In this document: positions 21,141 through 33,223 of the stretch, piece after piece | How the letters are laid out: each line of letters starts with the position of its first letter | How positions within the stretch are numbered: the stretch's first letter is position 1 | Origin: Whalleya microplaca | Lineage: Eukaryota; Ascomycota; Sordariomycetes; Xylariales; Xylariaceae | Assembly: GCA_022497155.1 (NCBI GenBank) | Contig: MU385726.1 | Coordinates: forward strand, 709,963-773,962 | Length of the DNA stretch: 64,000 nt | Reading direction: 5' to 3' | Notes under the pieces: model-generated | Database searches by the model: none | What the model was told of the DNA's origin: nothing | What the model saw: only the letters and a program-made list of their open reading frames with translations | Program-made: the position numbers and the translations under genes

Positions 21141-24100
21141 CCGATTTCACCAGACGTGGGCAGGCTGGGTGTCGTTCGGGTGGCTGGGGCGTTTCTGTTT
21201 ACAACCGTATACTAGATAGTTCTCTGCATGGACTTCTTTTCTTCTACTTTCTAGACCTTGTTCGTATCTTCTGCCGAGTGCTATGCTTCCCTACCGTAGA
21301 CCGGAGAACCTGCTCCTGTGACGTGTCATAGAAGATGAGTCTACTGTGAAAGTGATGTAGCATGTATAAGAGTATTGCCGTGATGCCAGATTGCAAAAGG
21401 GTAGTCTCGGCGTAGTACTAGACACCCGCCCAGAAGGAGGCTTTGCTATTAGGACACGTAGACGACTTCTTGACCGAGCAAACAGCTAAGAGTGGCTCGA
21501 AGACTCGAATTGAGTCTGATCCAACACTAGAGGTGACTGGCGAGATAGGGGCGAATGTTGTTCGTTTTATCTAGAAGTTTCCCGGACTATCTGGTTCGTA
21601 GCTGCTTATTTGATGGAGATGGCATTGTAGGTTACCAGATGACTAAGTGATCCAACGGCTCGGCACAAACTAATCCAAGCGAGGTGCCACAATGACGAGG
21701 CTTCCTGATTGTCGGGGAGGATCAACAACTCGTGGCGCGTGGTGACTCTAGCATGTATAACTACGTGGTATGACAGGCAATCATCAGGGACACAAACCGG
21801 ACTCGGGAACGATCGCCGAGTCCCCCCTGCTCCCCGCTGACATATTGCGCATGTTGTCGACCATCGGCTTTCCCTGGAAATCTAGCACTTTCGCATATCG
21901 TCTATGTCGAATGCCATCGAATTGTGGCGAAAAAGGATTTACACGAAAAACGTGAAGTTCGGAATCGAGCCAACCAATGGCGTGAGACACACACGAAGGC
22001 GGAGTCAAGCCACTGTGGCTGTAGCTCCGCAGGAAGCTGCACGAAGCTACACGAAGTGTGGCGAATGCTCTCATCGTCCCACTATGTGCCTCGGCGGGAT
22101 GGGCGGGTTTTGGGCGGAAACACGGTGATACATAGCAGTTGAGGCTGTCAGCTAGTGGGGCGGATCTTCGAAATAGCTCTGCAAAGAGTTGAGATCTTCG
22201 TTGATGTCCTATGTATTGTCGTGAATATGACAGCCGAATTACGATACGAAGTCTCTTGGTCTAATGCCGTTTCTTTCCTCGCGCAGGTTCTACCTTGTCA
22301 CTGCCGACGAGGAACGTTGAGATAGACTTAGCGATCCAAAATCTTTACTGTCAGCGTTTCACGAACAATAGTCCTATGAAAAATAATTCCCGAATTTGAG
22401 TCCAAAGTGGCAAATATAGGTATGTCTTGCTAGGTCTTGCTAGCAGCGATGGTAAAGATAGCCGGCTCCATGATCTTAACTACTGTTGGCTCGCAAGGGC
22501 GTCATTCTACTAATTGGACTGAACCAAACCCGACTAATCTATTGTCTTGCCTTGGTGTGCATAGATTCGCAACTTAACAGCCTTTAAGTTCCTAGACTGA
22601 GCTATTCGGTAACCAATAGTCTCCTATAGAGGGCCACATGGAGACCCTCCACACTAGGTACTTACCGACAAGGGGGTTAAAAGGCCGAACCGTCTTCTAC
22701 TAACCTTTTCAAGCTTACATGTTGTAGCTAAGCACACACGTGAACACATAATAATAGAGAGTCTAGGTAATCGAGATGGGATTTTCGAGAGCAGCGCATG
22801 TTCTCGACGGCTGTGCGGCATAACGACGTAACAATGGGTTTTGGCTGTTTGGGCGGTCACTGCAGGACCTGAAAGCGGCTCAAATCGGAGGGTTTTCAGT
22901 TATCAAAGCGATGGGCGACCTGGAGAACTGTTTGTTATGCGAAGGCAAGCGACGAAACGTTTTGTTCCTGGGATTTTGTGTCGAAGCCGATTATGCGACA
23001 TCCCCTCTATCGGTTTTTGCGGGTTATGTCTAGCTTGGCACATGCGCCTCTGACCATATGTCCGCTCAAGCAGTATGTGAACCGGCCGTAGAGGATGTCG
23101 GACAGTGGGACGCCGAAGTCTCTAGAATACTCTCTCTGTCTAATAGTCGTTCGTAAAGTCGGCATGATTTTTGGTCCGCCGGACGATTTCCTAGAAACAA
23201 TGGTGTTTCGTTCTAGAATAGCATTTGCCAGAGGGAAAATTATATGTAAGAGGAGTGTGGTTGCAATATTGTGTGGTGCAACTGTCTCCCTTACGAACCG
23301 TGGGGGTCTTGTGTGTGGGAACTCGCTGAAGGGAAGGTATTTCGGCAGTGGGGTTAGGCGTTCGTACATAAAAGGAGCCGCTATTTTCCTCGTGCCCTTG
23401 CAAACGAGAACTTCACATGGGCGTCGAAATTATAGCCATTACCGCGTGGGTAAAGGCTCATCAAATGGAATGCCCCCGGGAAGGGCTGCGACCTTCTGTG
23501 CGTGTGCTGAGTGAGGCACGGCACGAGACATCATTAGCATGAGCCTAACTACCCAATGTAGCGACAGACTTATAGGGCTGTACTCGCATCCTAGGGCACA
23601 ATGTCAACCATTGTCAAGGGATTCGACAGCCACAATTATAGACGCTACAGGCATCCAAGTGTGCCATTGATGTGATTAATAATATTGAAGAAAGGGTGTT
23701 TGAGCCCTACGAAGACTTCTTCGTAAACGGACTAGTTAGCAAGACCGACAAGCAGACGACGCTTCCGTTTATTGCAGGGCCCTCAGAGCTGGGTCCGATT
23801 CAAGCCTCCTTTCGGAGAGAAGAGGATCGGCCGTTGAAGCACGACGGCAAAGGAAAAGGGTTCCTGGCTCGGGTACGAACAAGGTAAGCGTCGCGGAGCC
23901 ACAGTGGCCTATCACATGCAGCAGGGAGCTTTTGCTCCGGGCTCACTAATACCATGTATGCCCCAATTTGGCTGTCTGAAAAAACAGTAGGATGTTGGTA
24001 GTAGTTGTCAATGACTGTTGAAGCAATCAGAAATGACAAAACCCTTCCCTGTACAATTCTCGGGGTTATCGGTTACGTATCGTTATACCCTGCAGTCGCC

Positions 24101-24348
24101 ACTGGGGGTTTCATCAACAGCACATCAGTTGGCCCAGGTGGCGACTCCGGCGGCTGTGCAACAAGACTTATTGAGACTCTCTGTCCAATGTTCATAAGTA
24201 AAGCCACAACGACATTTAATCAGCCACATTCATACAGATAGATGGTATGCCAAATCAACACTTTTCGTCGAGACTTCCCTCCTCCCAGGGACGATCCAAA
24301 ATCTATTATTCTTCGCAATCGAGTGCAAACGGTCAGCCTACGGCTTTA

Positions 24349-24546
24349 ATGTGCGCTGAGCACACCTCAGACTGCCCTGTATGCGGGAAGCAATACCTCG
24401 TCTATGTCGAGTTCTGCAGAGACTACCATCCTCCGCTATTGCAATGTCCCAGAGGGATAACGGAGGTAAAAGAGGACATGCGAGAAGGGCGATGTCCGAG
24501 CCCAGTGTGCCCTTACAGTCGGACAGGAGGGTGCTGCGTCAGTTGA
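24349..24546 (+). CDS. Small Cys-rich ORF sharing the N-terminal module of the 16.5-kb gene
   Basis: A 65-residue ORF whose first 36 residues repeat, at identical spacing, the Cys/His pattern seen at 16538: Cys2, Cys9, Cys12, Cys23, Asp25, His27-Pro28, Leu30 and Cys33-Pro-Arg-Gly. It continues with GRCPSPVCPYSR, adding two Cys, and stops after GGCCVS. Six conserved Cys/His positions suggest metal binding; this is inference. The ORF is either a small gene or the 5' remnant of a paralogue whose remainder has been lost. It is convergent with NAXE, 61 bp from that gene's stop codon. There is no signal peptide, so a secreted effector is unlikely. Confidence 0.45.
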   Translation: MCAEHTSDCPVCGKQYLVYVEFCRDYHPPLLQCPRGITEVKEDMREGRCPSPVCPYSRTGGCCVS

Positions 24547-24607
24547 TGCTCTAGCCGATGGAATTTTGTCCAGCACATCAGGTTTTCCAATAGGGAGTCT
24601 CCTTGGA

Positions 24608-25833
24608 TCAGAGCTTCTGCCCCCCAGTGCTAATCTCCACCACCTGGTCGATTCCCTGGTACTCAGGAACATCGAAATCATACTTCTTAGCGATTGCTGG
24701 GGAGACAAAGCTGCTGACGCATCAGTAACGGGGTTTACTCCGTCTGTGACGAGGATAGACTCACCGTCCGCCGACAAAATGACGGCCCTTGAAGTGTTGA
24801 ACCAACGGCTTGGGAGCTGTCAGACTGATCAGGAAGTCAGGGTTGAATTTGCTGCCGAGCCCAGATTCCGGAGGTCCAGTCTCAATATTCCAGGACGATG
24901 GAGCGTCGACCGAAGTCACAGGGACCTTAGTTTCCTCCAAAGCCCGAATCACCGCCGGGAACGGCTCGCGAACCTCACCCGAGAAGCTGAAACCTTATTC
25001 GACATTAGCTTCAAGCTTTTGAAATACAACGACAAGACATACCGAAGACAGCATCCACGATGTGATCCGTCGAACTCACAGCCGGTAGGAAATCATCTAC
25101 AAATGGCACCTCAAGGTCTTCTAGTTGCTTGGCAAGTCGCTATGGGAATGACAAAGATTAGCATGGACGTTGGAACTGATAGTGTGTGGATGAAAAGGGG
25201 TGCACAATGTACACGCAATACAACCATCAACTCCCTAGAGCTGAATAGAAGGGCGCATGAAATAGAACGAATAGATCTGGTGAGCGGACAATATTTTGCA
25301 CTTTAGAAACCCCTAGTGCGGCTGAAGAGAGAAATGCAGCTAACATGGTGGTTTCAGGATGGTCCAAGTGGTGGCTAGCATACCTGGTAGAGTTCATTCT
25401 TGCTTCGTTTGGGGTAGTAAATGGTTGGCTGATACCCATAATGACGAAGGTGACGAGCCGCAACCAGTCCATCGCCACCTTGTTTCTTCGGTAAGTAAGT
25501 TTATCTAGATATTACTAGACCTAAGAGGAGCTCACCATTGTTTCCGGGGCCGCAAGCCACAAGCACGCGGTTGCCCCTATTCAACGGGTGAACTCGATAA
25601 ACTGCACAACAGCAGCTGTTAGATGGCTACGAAGCCAAACTAATCAAAAAGCCAAACCCACCAACTTGGGAGACTGATAACCCAGCAAGCTCCATGAGCT
25701 GGTCGATTGAAAAAGCGCCGGTGCTCATGAGCTCTTTGTCGAGAGCAGCGGCAGCTTTAGCCGACAAGGTCTGCAACGTTGTAAGTCAGTGGCTTAACGA
25801 ATGATACATGATTGAACTTACTTTGATCGCCAT
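24608..25833 (-). CDS. NAXE: NAD(P)H-hydrate epimerase (YjeF N-terminal domain)
   Basis: Metabolite-repair enzyme that interconverts R- and S-NAD(P)HX so that the S-form dehydratase can restore NAD(P)H. Seven exons: 25822-25833 (four codons, MAIK), 25662-25770, 25536-25601, 25384-25478, 25043-25139, 24765-24993 and 24608-24710; all introns are GT-AG and all phases agree, giving 236 aa, the normal length. Signatures are [31 protein letters not shown], the nucleotide-binding loop [18 protein letters not shown], the FGFSFSG turn, [13 protein letters not shown] and the C-terminal [19 protein letters not shown]. Intron 4 (25140-25383) is the longest. No mitochondrial presequence is seen, so a cytosolic form is expected. 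Divergent from MRPS16. Confidence 0.95.
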
Positions 25834-26187
25834 AGTGCTTTCTCAGAGGGAAAAAAAGAGAAAACTGAAGTTGAACTGATGAAGAATCAAGTAGATAAAG
25901 TAGATGAGAGGTATTAATTGAATTGCAACTCAGGAAGATGGTCAAAAGTTAATTTGGTTGTGATTGTTCGCTCCGTGTCGGGAGGATCGACTGACATCAC
26001 TGGGGTAGCTTCCACGATTGGCTATAATCGGCATTGAGGATTAACTAAGCAAGTGGACAACGCTGATTGGTCAGAGCGGAGAAAATAGTCTCCAGATCCG
26101 CCAAAATCGTTGAAGCCGCGCCTATGCACCTCAATTGATCATCTCTTCAAGTCGCATGCCCAGGTGCCAAACTACTTCATAATCAGG
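25834..26187. promoter_or_regulatory. Shared divergent promoter, NAXE / MRPS16
   Basis: 354 bp separate the two start codons, so both promoters lie here. An inverted CCAAT (ATTGG) occurs near 26017-26021 and again near 26068-26072; binding is not shown. Confidence 0.5.
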
Positions 26188-26656
26188 ATGGTGGTGAAGA
26201 TTCGATTAGCCCGTTTCGGGCGCAGAAACAGCCCCTTTTACAACATAGTCGTCGCTCATGCGAGGTGAGTTCACGATACACTGCCATGCCCAAAGTCAGC
26301 AATTGACGATTTCATCGCAGGACGGCAAGGAACAGCAGGCCACTCGAGGTTATCGGCACATACGACCCTATCCCAAGACCCGATCCATACGACAATTCGG
26401 GGCAGCTGCACAAAGACATTAAGCTGGACACGATAAGAGCAAAGTACTGGGTCGGTGTCGGTGCGCAACCAACGGACACCGTTTGGAGACTGTTAGCCAT
26501 GGTATGACACGTTCCGGTATCCGGCCTGTTCTACTCTCGTGGATGCTAACATTTCTCTAGCTGGGGATCATGGAGCCGAAATACCGGAATACCGAACCTA
26601 GAACGCCACCTCCTTTTCCACGCGACGTTATAGAATCACAGGAGGCGAAAAAATAG
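26188..26656 (+). CDS. MRPS16: Mitochondrial small-subunit ribosomal protein bS16m
   Basis: Component of the mitoribosome small subunit. Three exons, 26188-26264, 26321-26501 and 26561-26656, give 117 aa. The bS16 signature is complete: [26 protein letters not shown] across the first junction, [13 protein letters not shown], then [28 protein letters not shown] and a short fungal C-terminal tail rich in Pro. The start is fixed by the family's N-terminal [11 protein letters not shown]; an ATG 30 bp upstream is followed by an in-frame TGA-free stretch but is not conserved in the family. Both introns (56 and 59 bp) have GT-AG borders. Confidence 0.96.
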
Positions 26657-27227
26657 GCCTGTCATATATATATATATATGTGAACCATTTTGTGATGTTT
26701 GAAATCGCATCATAGGGCTGTAAGATGTAGAAGTGGGAGATATACATCCTCTACTACCGTTGAGCCGGGCACACCTGCCCTACCTGAATCGGAGCAGCAT
26801 GGGTTGATACTCGATACTTGTATCTTGAGACGATTGCCAAAATGACTGTCCTATGGTGAAAGCCATATAGGCTATCTTCGGGACCTTGGCTGTAAGCTAG
26901 GGCATTCAGTTGACAAGTGGAGAGCTTGTCTGTATTATATATCAACCGAATGAATAAACTACAAAAACAGCCCTTGTATATTCGACTGCAAAGGCAGCTC
27001 GAGGTGAATGTCAATAATGAACTGATAGCTTCATTTTATCAAGCAGGTAGTATCAAAACTCTTAATTAACACGAGTCTATCATAGGTGTACATACGTGCA
27101 AGATTCTTTGCGAATGTCATCGATTGCACAATAATGCTCTACTGCTGTTATTGAAACCATCTAAGGGCCACCTAGATATATGCTGAAGTATTTCCTTTCT
27201 TGAGATGATAAGTTTTGATCCAATGGC
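26657..27227. other. Convergent intergenic with a short (TA)n tract
   Basis: 571 bp between the stop codons of MRPS16 and the 3-methylcrotonyl-CoA carboxylase gene. An AT microsatellite lies at about 26664-26680. No gene seen. Confidence 0.6.
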
Positions 27228-29480
27228 TTATTCGGCAGACTCTTCTTCAAAGACCACCAAAACTGTACCCGCTTTGCATTTGTCCTAGTATTATCATATT
27301 AGCAATTACAGTTCAACAACTATAGATATTGCCAAACCACTCACCCCTTCTTTATGCGCAAGTCTTTTTATGACGCCGTCTTGTGGCGATCGGATTACTG
27401 TCTCCATCTTCATAGATTCAATTCTTATGTTCAAAGTCAGCCTTAGTCCCAGTGGTCCCATATCACCAAGCACTTACACTACTAGGGGGGTCCCCTTGGT
27501 AACGCTATCACCCTCTTTCACTTCGTTCTTGAGGATCTTGCAAGGCATGGGAGCTGCAACTGACGCCGTCACTTCTTTCAGGCCGAGAGCTTTTTCATAC
27601 CAAGTCGGAGATACCAGTGACAATTCCGTCTTAGTACCATGCTGGAATATGGTGATTTTGTTGTCGTTGTTGGGGTCCTGGATAATGGTCGTTTCTATCC
27701 TCGTATCTGGGAAGAACGTCGTGAAACTGGTCTTTTCCGGGCTTGGCAAGGATGAAGAGACGAGGTCCTCGAAAACTTGAGCATCTTCGTCTTTTCGAAT
27801 AACGCGCGCATCGAATAACTGGTTGCCCTTCTGGGTGATGTTGACCTCTACGATCTCTCCTTCTTTCTGGTCTAATGCATCAAGTGACTTGAAGAAGAAT
27901 CTCCGCTCGCTACCATTTAGACCAAATCCGAGACTTTCTCCATGGGGCTCATCGAGCTTAGTTGGGCGTTGAGAAGCAAATATGCCTAGTGCCGCTTGCA
28001 CATACACCTCGGGCTTGATAAACACGGGGTTGAAAAGCTCATCCCTCCACTTTTCAATAAAGCCAGTTTCAACATCGCCCTCTATGAACGCCGGCGACCT
28101 GCACAGACGCTTCAGAAATTCGATGTTTGTGCTCAAGCCAACGACCTGGTAATCGTGCAGCGCAAGCTCCAACTTCCTGATAGCAGTCTCACGATCTGTG
28201 CCCCTGACTATCAATTTCGCAATCATTCCATCATATGCTTCGGAAACCGTGTCACCCTGAATAAATCCGGCATCAATTCGGATATCCTCGTCAGTCTTCG
28301 GGATAGTGAGGTGAACAAGCTTCCCAGAGTCGGGTAAAAATCCTCGTTCGGGATTCTCAGCGTATATCCTCGCCTCGATCGCCGCACCTCTCTCCTGGAT
28401 CCTCTCCAGGATCTCCTTCTGCGTCAACGGCAGCCTCTCGCCCGCCGCGACTCTGAACTGCCACTCAACCAGATCCGTCCCCGTGACCATCTCGCTGACG
28501 GGGTGTTCCACCTGGAGGCGTGTGTTCATCTCCATGAAATAGAAGTCGCCCGAGTCTTTATCGAGGATAAACTCCACCGTTCCCGCACCGACATAGCCGA
28601 CGGCCAAGGCCGCCGTCCTGGCCTTCTCCCACAGGTCCAGCCTCGTCACGTCGTCCAAGTCCGGCGCCGGCGACTCCTCCAGGATCTTCTGGTGCCGCCG
28701 CTGCACGCTGCAGTCGCGCTCCCCCAGCGCGACGCAGTTGCCATGCTTGTCCGCGAACACCTGCACCTCGACGTGGCGCGGGCGCACAATGTACTTCTCG
28801 ACCAGCATGACCTCGCCGCCCTCGCCGAAGGACGCCCGCGCCTCCGCGCGCGCGCTCTGCAGCTGCTGCGTGAACTCGTCCTCCGCCATCACGATGCGCA
28901 TGCCCTTGCCGCCGCCCCCTTTCACGCTCTTCAGGAGCACCGGGAACTGGATCTGCATCGCGTGGTGCAGCAGCTCGGCTTCGCCCTGCTCGCTTCCGTG
29001 GTACCCGGGCACGCAGGGCACGCCGGCTTTGGTCATGATCTCCTTGCTCCGCGCCTTGTCGCCCATGTCAGCCATGGCTTGGGCCGGCGGGCCGACGAAG
29101 ACGATGCCCTCTTGCTCGCACCGCCTGGCGAAGGCGGAGTTCTCTGATAGGAACCCATAGCCGGGGTGTAGGGCTTGGATGCCGTGCTGCTTAGCTAGTT
29201 TCACTATCCGCTCCCCATCTAGGTAGCCGTTAGCTGCCCCGAGACCGATGGAAGTCGGTGAGCAGGATGCATGCTGTGATAAGGCGTCTGGGTCAGTGTA
29301 TAGCGTCGTCGTCTTTATGCCGAGACGGCTAGCTGTCTTATTTATCCTGAGCGCGATCTCACCGCGGTTCGCTATTAGAAGAGACGTTATGGGTGTGATC
29401 TGCGGTTGTGCTGATGTGACGGATGAGGTATAGCGGGGAACTACACGCCGGCGAAGATGCCTCGGCTTGATTGAACGCAT
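27228..29480 (-). CDS. mccA: 3-methylcrotonyl-CoA carboxylase, biotin-containing alpha subunit
   Basis: Mitochondrial biotin enzyme of leucine breakdown, carboxylating 3-methylcrotonyl-CoA together with the beta subunit, which is not in this window. Three exons: 27478-29480, 27345-27423 and 27228-27284; product 712 aa. The start is the ATG at 29480, followed by an Arg-rich presequence (MRSIKPRHLRRRVVPRY). Domains in order: biotin carboxylase from about residue 35 (SLLIANRGEIALRI, the ATP-grasp loop KGGGGKGMRIV, HVEVQVFAD, EMNTRLQVEHPVSE), the linker region, and the biotinyl domain whose Ala-Pro-Met-Pro turn ends exon 1 and whose biotinyl-Lys motif ESMKME is in exon 2. Exon 3 encodes DKCKAGTVLVVFEEESAE. 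Divergent from the PNPOx-like gene. Confidence 0.95.
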
Positions 29481-29891
29481 CGTGAGAACTGTCAAGGATA
29501 GGTAGTTAACGACTCAATTAGTATTATAGAGTGAGTAAGTGAGATGTTTACATGGTGAGCCCCAACAAGACACATCAAGGGAGCACAGTACGACTTACGG
29601 TTGTAAGCCGTGTCATTCCATCGTGTTGGGATCGCGGAAGCCGCAACTAAGCGGGCGAGCTCTCCCCGCGAAAAGCCGTCGGCCCCCCTGGCATCCTAGC
29701 AGCCTAGGAGGATCCTCGAGTGGCCCAAGCTCCAGCAGTGGCGGGGCCGGCCGGGGAGCCAATCCAACGTCGCATCTGACCCCAGATTTCATAGCTCGAC
29801 CCCTCCAAAGATATCGCAGATCGTGCTATGACTAAAACAACTTCACACGATCATACATAAATCCGTAATCCGAATCTTTCGTCGACCGGCA
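29481..29891. promoter_or_regulatory. Shared divergent promoter, mccA / PNPOx-like
   Basis: 411 bp between two start codons. The middle (about 29640-29760) is distinctly GC-rich. No element could be assigned with confidence. Confidence 0.45.
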
Positions 29892-30746
29892 ATGGACCAG
29901 ATACCGCTCAACTTCGAGGCCTCGGCCGGCGACACCCACAGGCAGACCGTGACCTCGCTTCCCCCCGAAGTCGTACAATGTCTCGAGAATGCCCGCTTTG
30001 TAAGGCATCTCATCTATCCGTCGGTCACACTCGGCCCCTGCTAATCGAGCCGGGGGATAGCTTCATCTCGCCACCTGCGTCGATAACCAGCCCCACGTCG
30101 CCCTCATGAACTACACCTACATCCCGTCCTCGCCGCACTCGTCCGCGCCCATAATCGTGATGACCACGAACCCCTCTTCCAAGAAGACCAATAACCTCGT
30201 CGCCAATCCCAACGTGTCGCTGCTCGTGCACGATTGTAAGATACCCCTAACCCCTATCCCAGCCCCTGTCATGTCGTCATATACTATGAGACTTACCCGC
30301 CGTACTTAGGGGTATCTCACCGACCGCCAACGCAAGGCCGTCGGCCCTCCGGCGGCTCGCCGGGGCCCGAACACAGGTCGAGCCTGGCGTCGCTGCTGCT
30401 GAACCTGAACACGAGCGCGATGTCGAGCATCAGCGCGACGATCAACGGGACGGCGGAGCTGGTCGCGCGCGGCTCCGACGAGGAGAAGTACTACCGGGAG
30501 GAGCACCTCGAGAACAACACGTTCGAGGCCGCCGGCGAGGAGAACGGCGTCGTGTTCAACCAGCACGCGCGGCAGTCGGCTAACGGTCAGGAGGACGGCG
30601 GCCGCGAGTGCTTCGTCGCCGGCGAGGAGGTCCGCGTCATCCTCGTGCACATCAAGGATATACGCACGAGCGATTGGAAGGGCGGCGTGAGGGATTGGGT
30701 CCTGGTGCCTGAGGGCGGCACGAGGACGGTGAATGGGGTCAGATGA
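29892..30746 (+). CDS. Pyridoxamine 5'-phosphate oxidase-like FMN-binding split-barrel protein
   Basis: Member of the fungal flavin split-barrel proteins related to yeast YLR456W/YPR172W, annotated as PNPOx-like; the yeast proteins are not needed for vitamin B6 synthesis and their substrate is unknown. Exons 29892-29999, 30061-30235 and 30310-30746 give 239 aa. Recognisable segments are LPPEVVQCLENARFLHLATCVDNQPHVALMNYTY (first strands), IIVMTTNPSSKKTNNLVANPNVSLLVHDW across the second junction, a Pro/Ser-rich insert, then SAMSSISATINGTAELV and EEKYYREEHLENN, and a C-terminal VRVILVHIKDIRTSDWKGGVRDW. Introns of 60 and 74 bp have GT-AG borders. Very GC-rich third exon. Confidence 0.9.
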
Positions 30747-32894
30747 GATTAGGGCCTAAGTTAAATAATAAGCTCACAAAAGTTGGTCACGGAGTATAGT
30801 CGTGTAATTCCATGTAATATTTTAAATACAGAATTAGGTAATGAGACTTGATTATTGTGAGAATTAGCTATTTTGGAGAGGCGGGTTAGATTGTCGGCGA
30901 TCTAGTGATAGACACTGTAGACGTAGATGACTGGAAAATGACTCGTAGAAAGCTGGATCTTGGTTCACCCAAAGTCTGACATCCTCTAGGGCCATTCATA
31001 ACTTCTTTTACTCCATATTTGTGCGATATCGCAACGTGGCTTGGTGGCTTGCATGATACAACGGCCTAGATATATATTCAGGTGCTCACGAGATGCCTTG
31101 TACGACATCAGTCCTTGGCCCCTAAATCCGTATAAGTGATATTAACCCTCGAATATGCCACGTAGTTGCTGGAGTATTTTCCTCTCTTATCATATCGGAT
31201 AAATTACCCTTTGGCTGCTTACGGTGGTAATTCTACCCTTTGGAGACTTGCAATTGATCTCGCAGGGTTGTTGTTATCATTGTTCCTCCCGGTAAAAACA
31301 GAGCAATAACGATATCAAAGCGATTTTAGATACTAGATATTGCTAGTATTTCTTGAGCTACTGGAATAAGACAAGATCATAGTTATGAATATAGCATAGT
31401 TATATCAGCGATAGAAGTGAGTACCAAATCTTCACACTAGCTTCAAAATTAATGACTGTAAGCATAATTTTCTTATAATAACTACCTGTCAAGATAGGCG
31501 TAGTATATATATATATATATACCGCCTTTTCTTATGTAACTTGGGAGATCACCTAGCCGGAAGCTTATGTTTAAAAGAGGTCTTCCTAATAACCGTAGTA
31601 ATAACTTAGAACAAGACAACCCTCAATCCAAGGTGAAAATGGCGAAGTCGGCTTTTGGGAGTACTTTAAATATCACAACATAATTCGATGTATAAAACTC
31701 ACCACTATTAATACATAAAGACTAGGGAAGGCATACCATATAAGGGAAAAAAACTTATTAGCATGGAGGATATCTTTCCAGCAGCATACACTACTAATTT
31801 GTAGCCACCATGAAGGACAGACGCCGTAAGGACATACGCCGTTTGATGGTGGGATGTAGTGATATATTTTATTCTTTTCGATGGGTCAACATGGAAAGAA
31901 TGATCATCTTGTCTGCACTGTCTCAGTGTCTATTGCGTACGTCTTTGGTTGGTCTTGCTGCAGAACAAGGTCTTCCAGCGCTTTTGAACAAAACGAGATC
32001 CAAGTAGTACCTAGTTAAATTCAAACACATCGACCAGTCTACGCTACGAAGAATGTCAGCTTGTGAAATGTAAGAGGTATTTTGATGAACATATCGACGA
32101 TACAAACCATGAGAGTGACGCTCATCAACCAACCACGAAGGCGTAGAAGTTCGTAGAATGTCGTACTGAAAAAAGCTGTTACAAGCGCTAGTGCTACACT
32201 GTGTTTGATGCGGTTTCATCTGGCTGGCTTCGCAAAATACAAAAGCCACATAAGCTGCCTCAGTGTGGTAGATGGGGGGATATATGTTTACCTATTATAG
32301 CTATAAGCAGCCTATCCGTCTCATGCACTTATCAGCAAATTATGTTAGGTATAAGGGTACGGAAAAGAGTGCCTTTCAACGTCTACGATCATCAAGTTCA
32401 AACTGAAACCAATTCACAGAGAAAGGAGAGACCGCACTAGTAACAAGAAAAGAAAGTAAGTTCAAAAGAGTGTATTAGTGATCTGTAAAGTTGAATATCT
32501 CAAAGAGTGTGTGTTCGCCTAAAAATGTGGGAAAAGCGATGCCGGTGGCTCCAATGACGCCAGCAGTCCAGCTTAACTATACCGGCAAATATCACGTTTA
32601 CAACATTCTTCTCCTATCATCGAATTGTCAGACAATGTGACCTTTTTCAACGAGTGAATATGGCGAGATGCAACAAGGGCTGTGGTCAGGGCTTGGAATA
32701 TATCAATTTGCTAATAATTATTTATGGCCTCTGAGGGTGCTTGATGTTCTGAATCTGAGTCTAAGTCTAAGGTTCGGCAACAGGTCTTATATAGATCTTC
32801 TGCCGCAGTACGTATTTCTGGTACATATCTTATCTGTTGCCGACATAGCCGTCATTAGGTTGCTACCTCTTTTATTAGGTAGTTATATATCCTA
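30747..32894. other. AT-rich gene-free stretch
   Basis: Over 2 kb of AT-rich sequence with a (TA)n tract at about 31504-31521. Several short ORFs occur but none has a recognisable family or a plausible splice partner. Confidence 0.5.
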
Positions 32895-33223
32895 CTTGCT
32901 ATGGCTAATTCGCCTCGACACGCCCCTAGGGCGTTACGCTTTAACTAGTAAAAGACCCTAGTAATATAAAAATTCCGATATATATTAGTGGAATATAAAA
33001 GTGACTTAGCTTTTAGTATAATTTATTAGATAAGTTAAAGTATTTTTGCTATATATTATTATATATTTAAAATAAAAATATATACGCTTAACGAATCTAT
33101 ATTTATTTATTAATATTTAAGGTAGTAGCGGATATATATCGGAAACTTTTATATTATATAAGCTTTTTACTAATTAAAGCGTAACGCCTTAGGGGCATAT
33201 CGAGGCAAATTAGCCATAGCAAG
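32895..33223 (+). mobile_element. TA-flanked MITE, copy A (329 bp)
   Basis: Terminal inverted repeats begin CTTGCTATGGCTAATTCGCC and can be followed for about 85 bp (through ACGCCCCTAGGGCGTTACGC and an AT-rich part). A TA dinucleotide flanks both ends (32893-32894 and 33224-33225), the target duplication of Tc1/mariner-type transposition. There is no transposase ORF. A second copy of the same length lies in opposite orientation at 37323-37651. Confidence 0.85.

Larger units (their letters stand above)
19451..24348. other. Gene-poor region of hairpins and degenerate repeats
   Basis: Nearly 5 kb with no gene I can support. It contains a partial copy of the 3' part of the preceding gene (about 19794-19828 resembles 18951-18985), several short perfect inverted repeats listed separately, an imperfect long inverted repeat at 20969-21140, and an exact 16-bp match between 20405-20420 and 21850-21865. 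The frame at 23648-23887 (…INNIEERVFEPYEDFFVNG…) is protein-like but has no start and ends at a stop, so it may be one more gene fragment. Confidence 0.5.

Noticed and set aside
24566..25306. 246-residue plus-strand ORF
   Set aside because: It lies antisense to NAXE exons and introns; NAXE has complete family motifs and consistent splice phases.
28503..29160. Plus-strand ORFs over the biotin carboxylase
   Set aside because: Antisense shadows of the mccA first exon.
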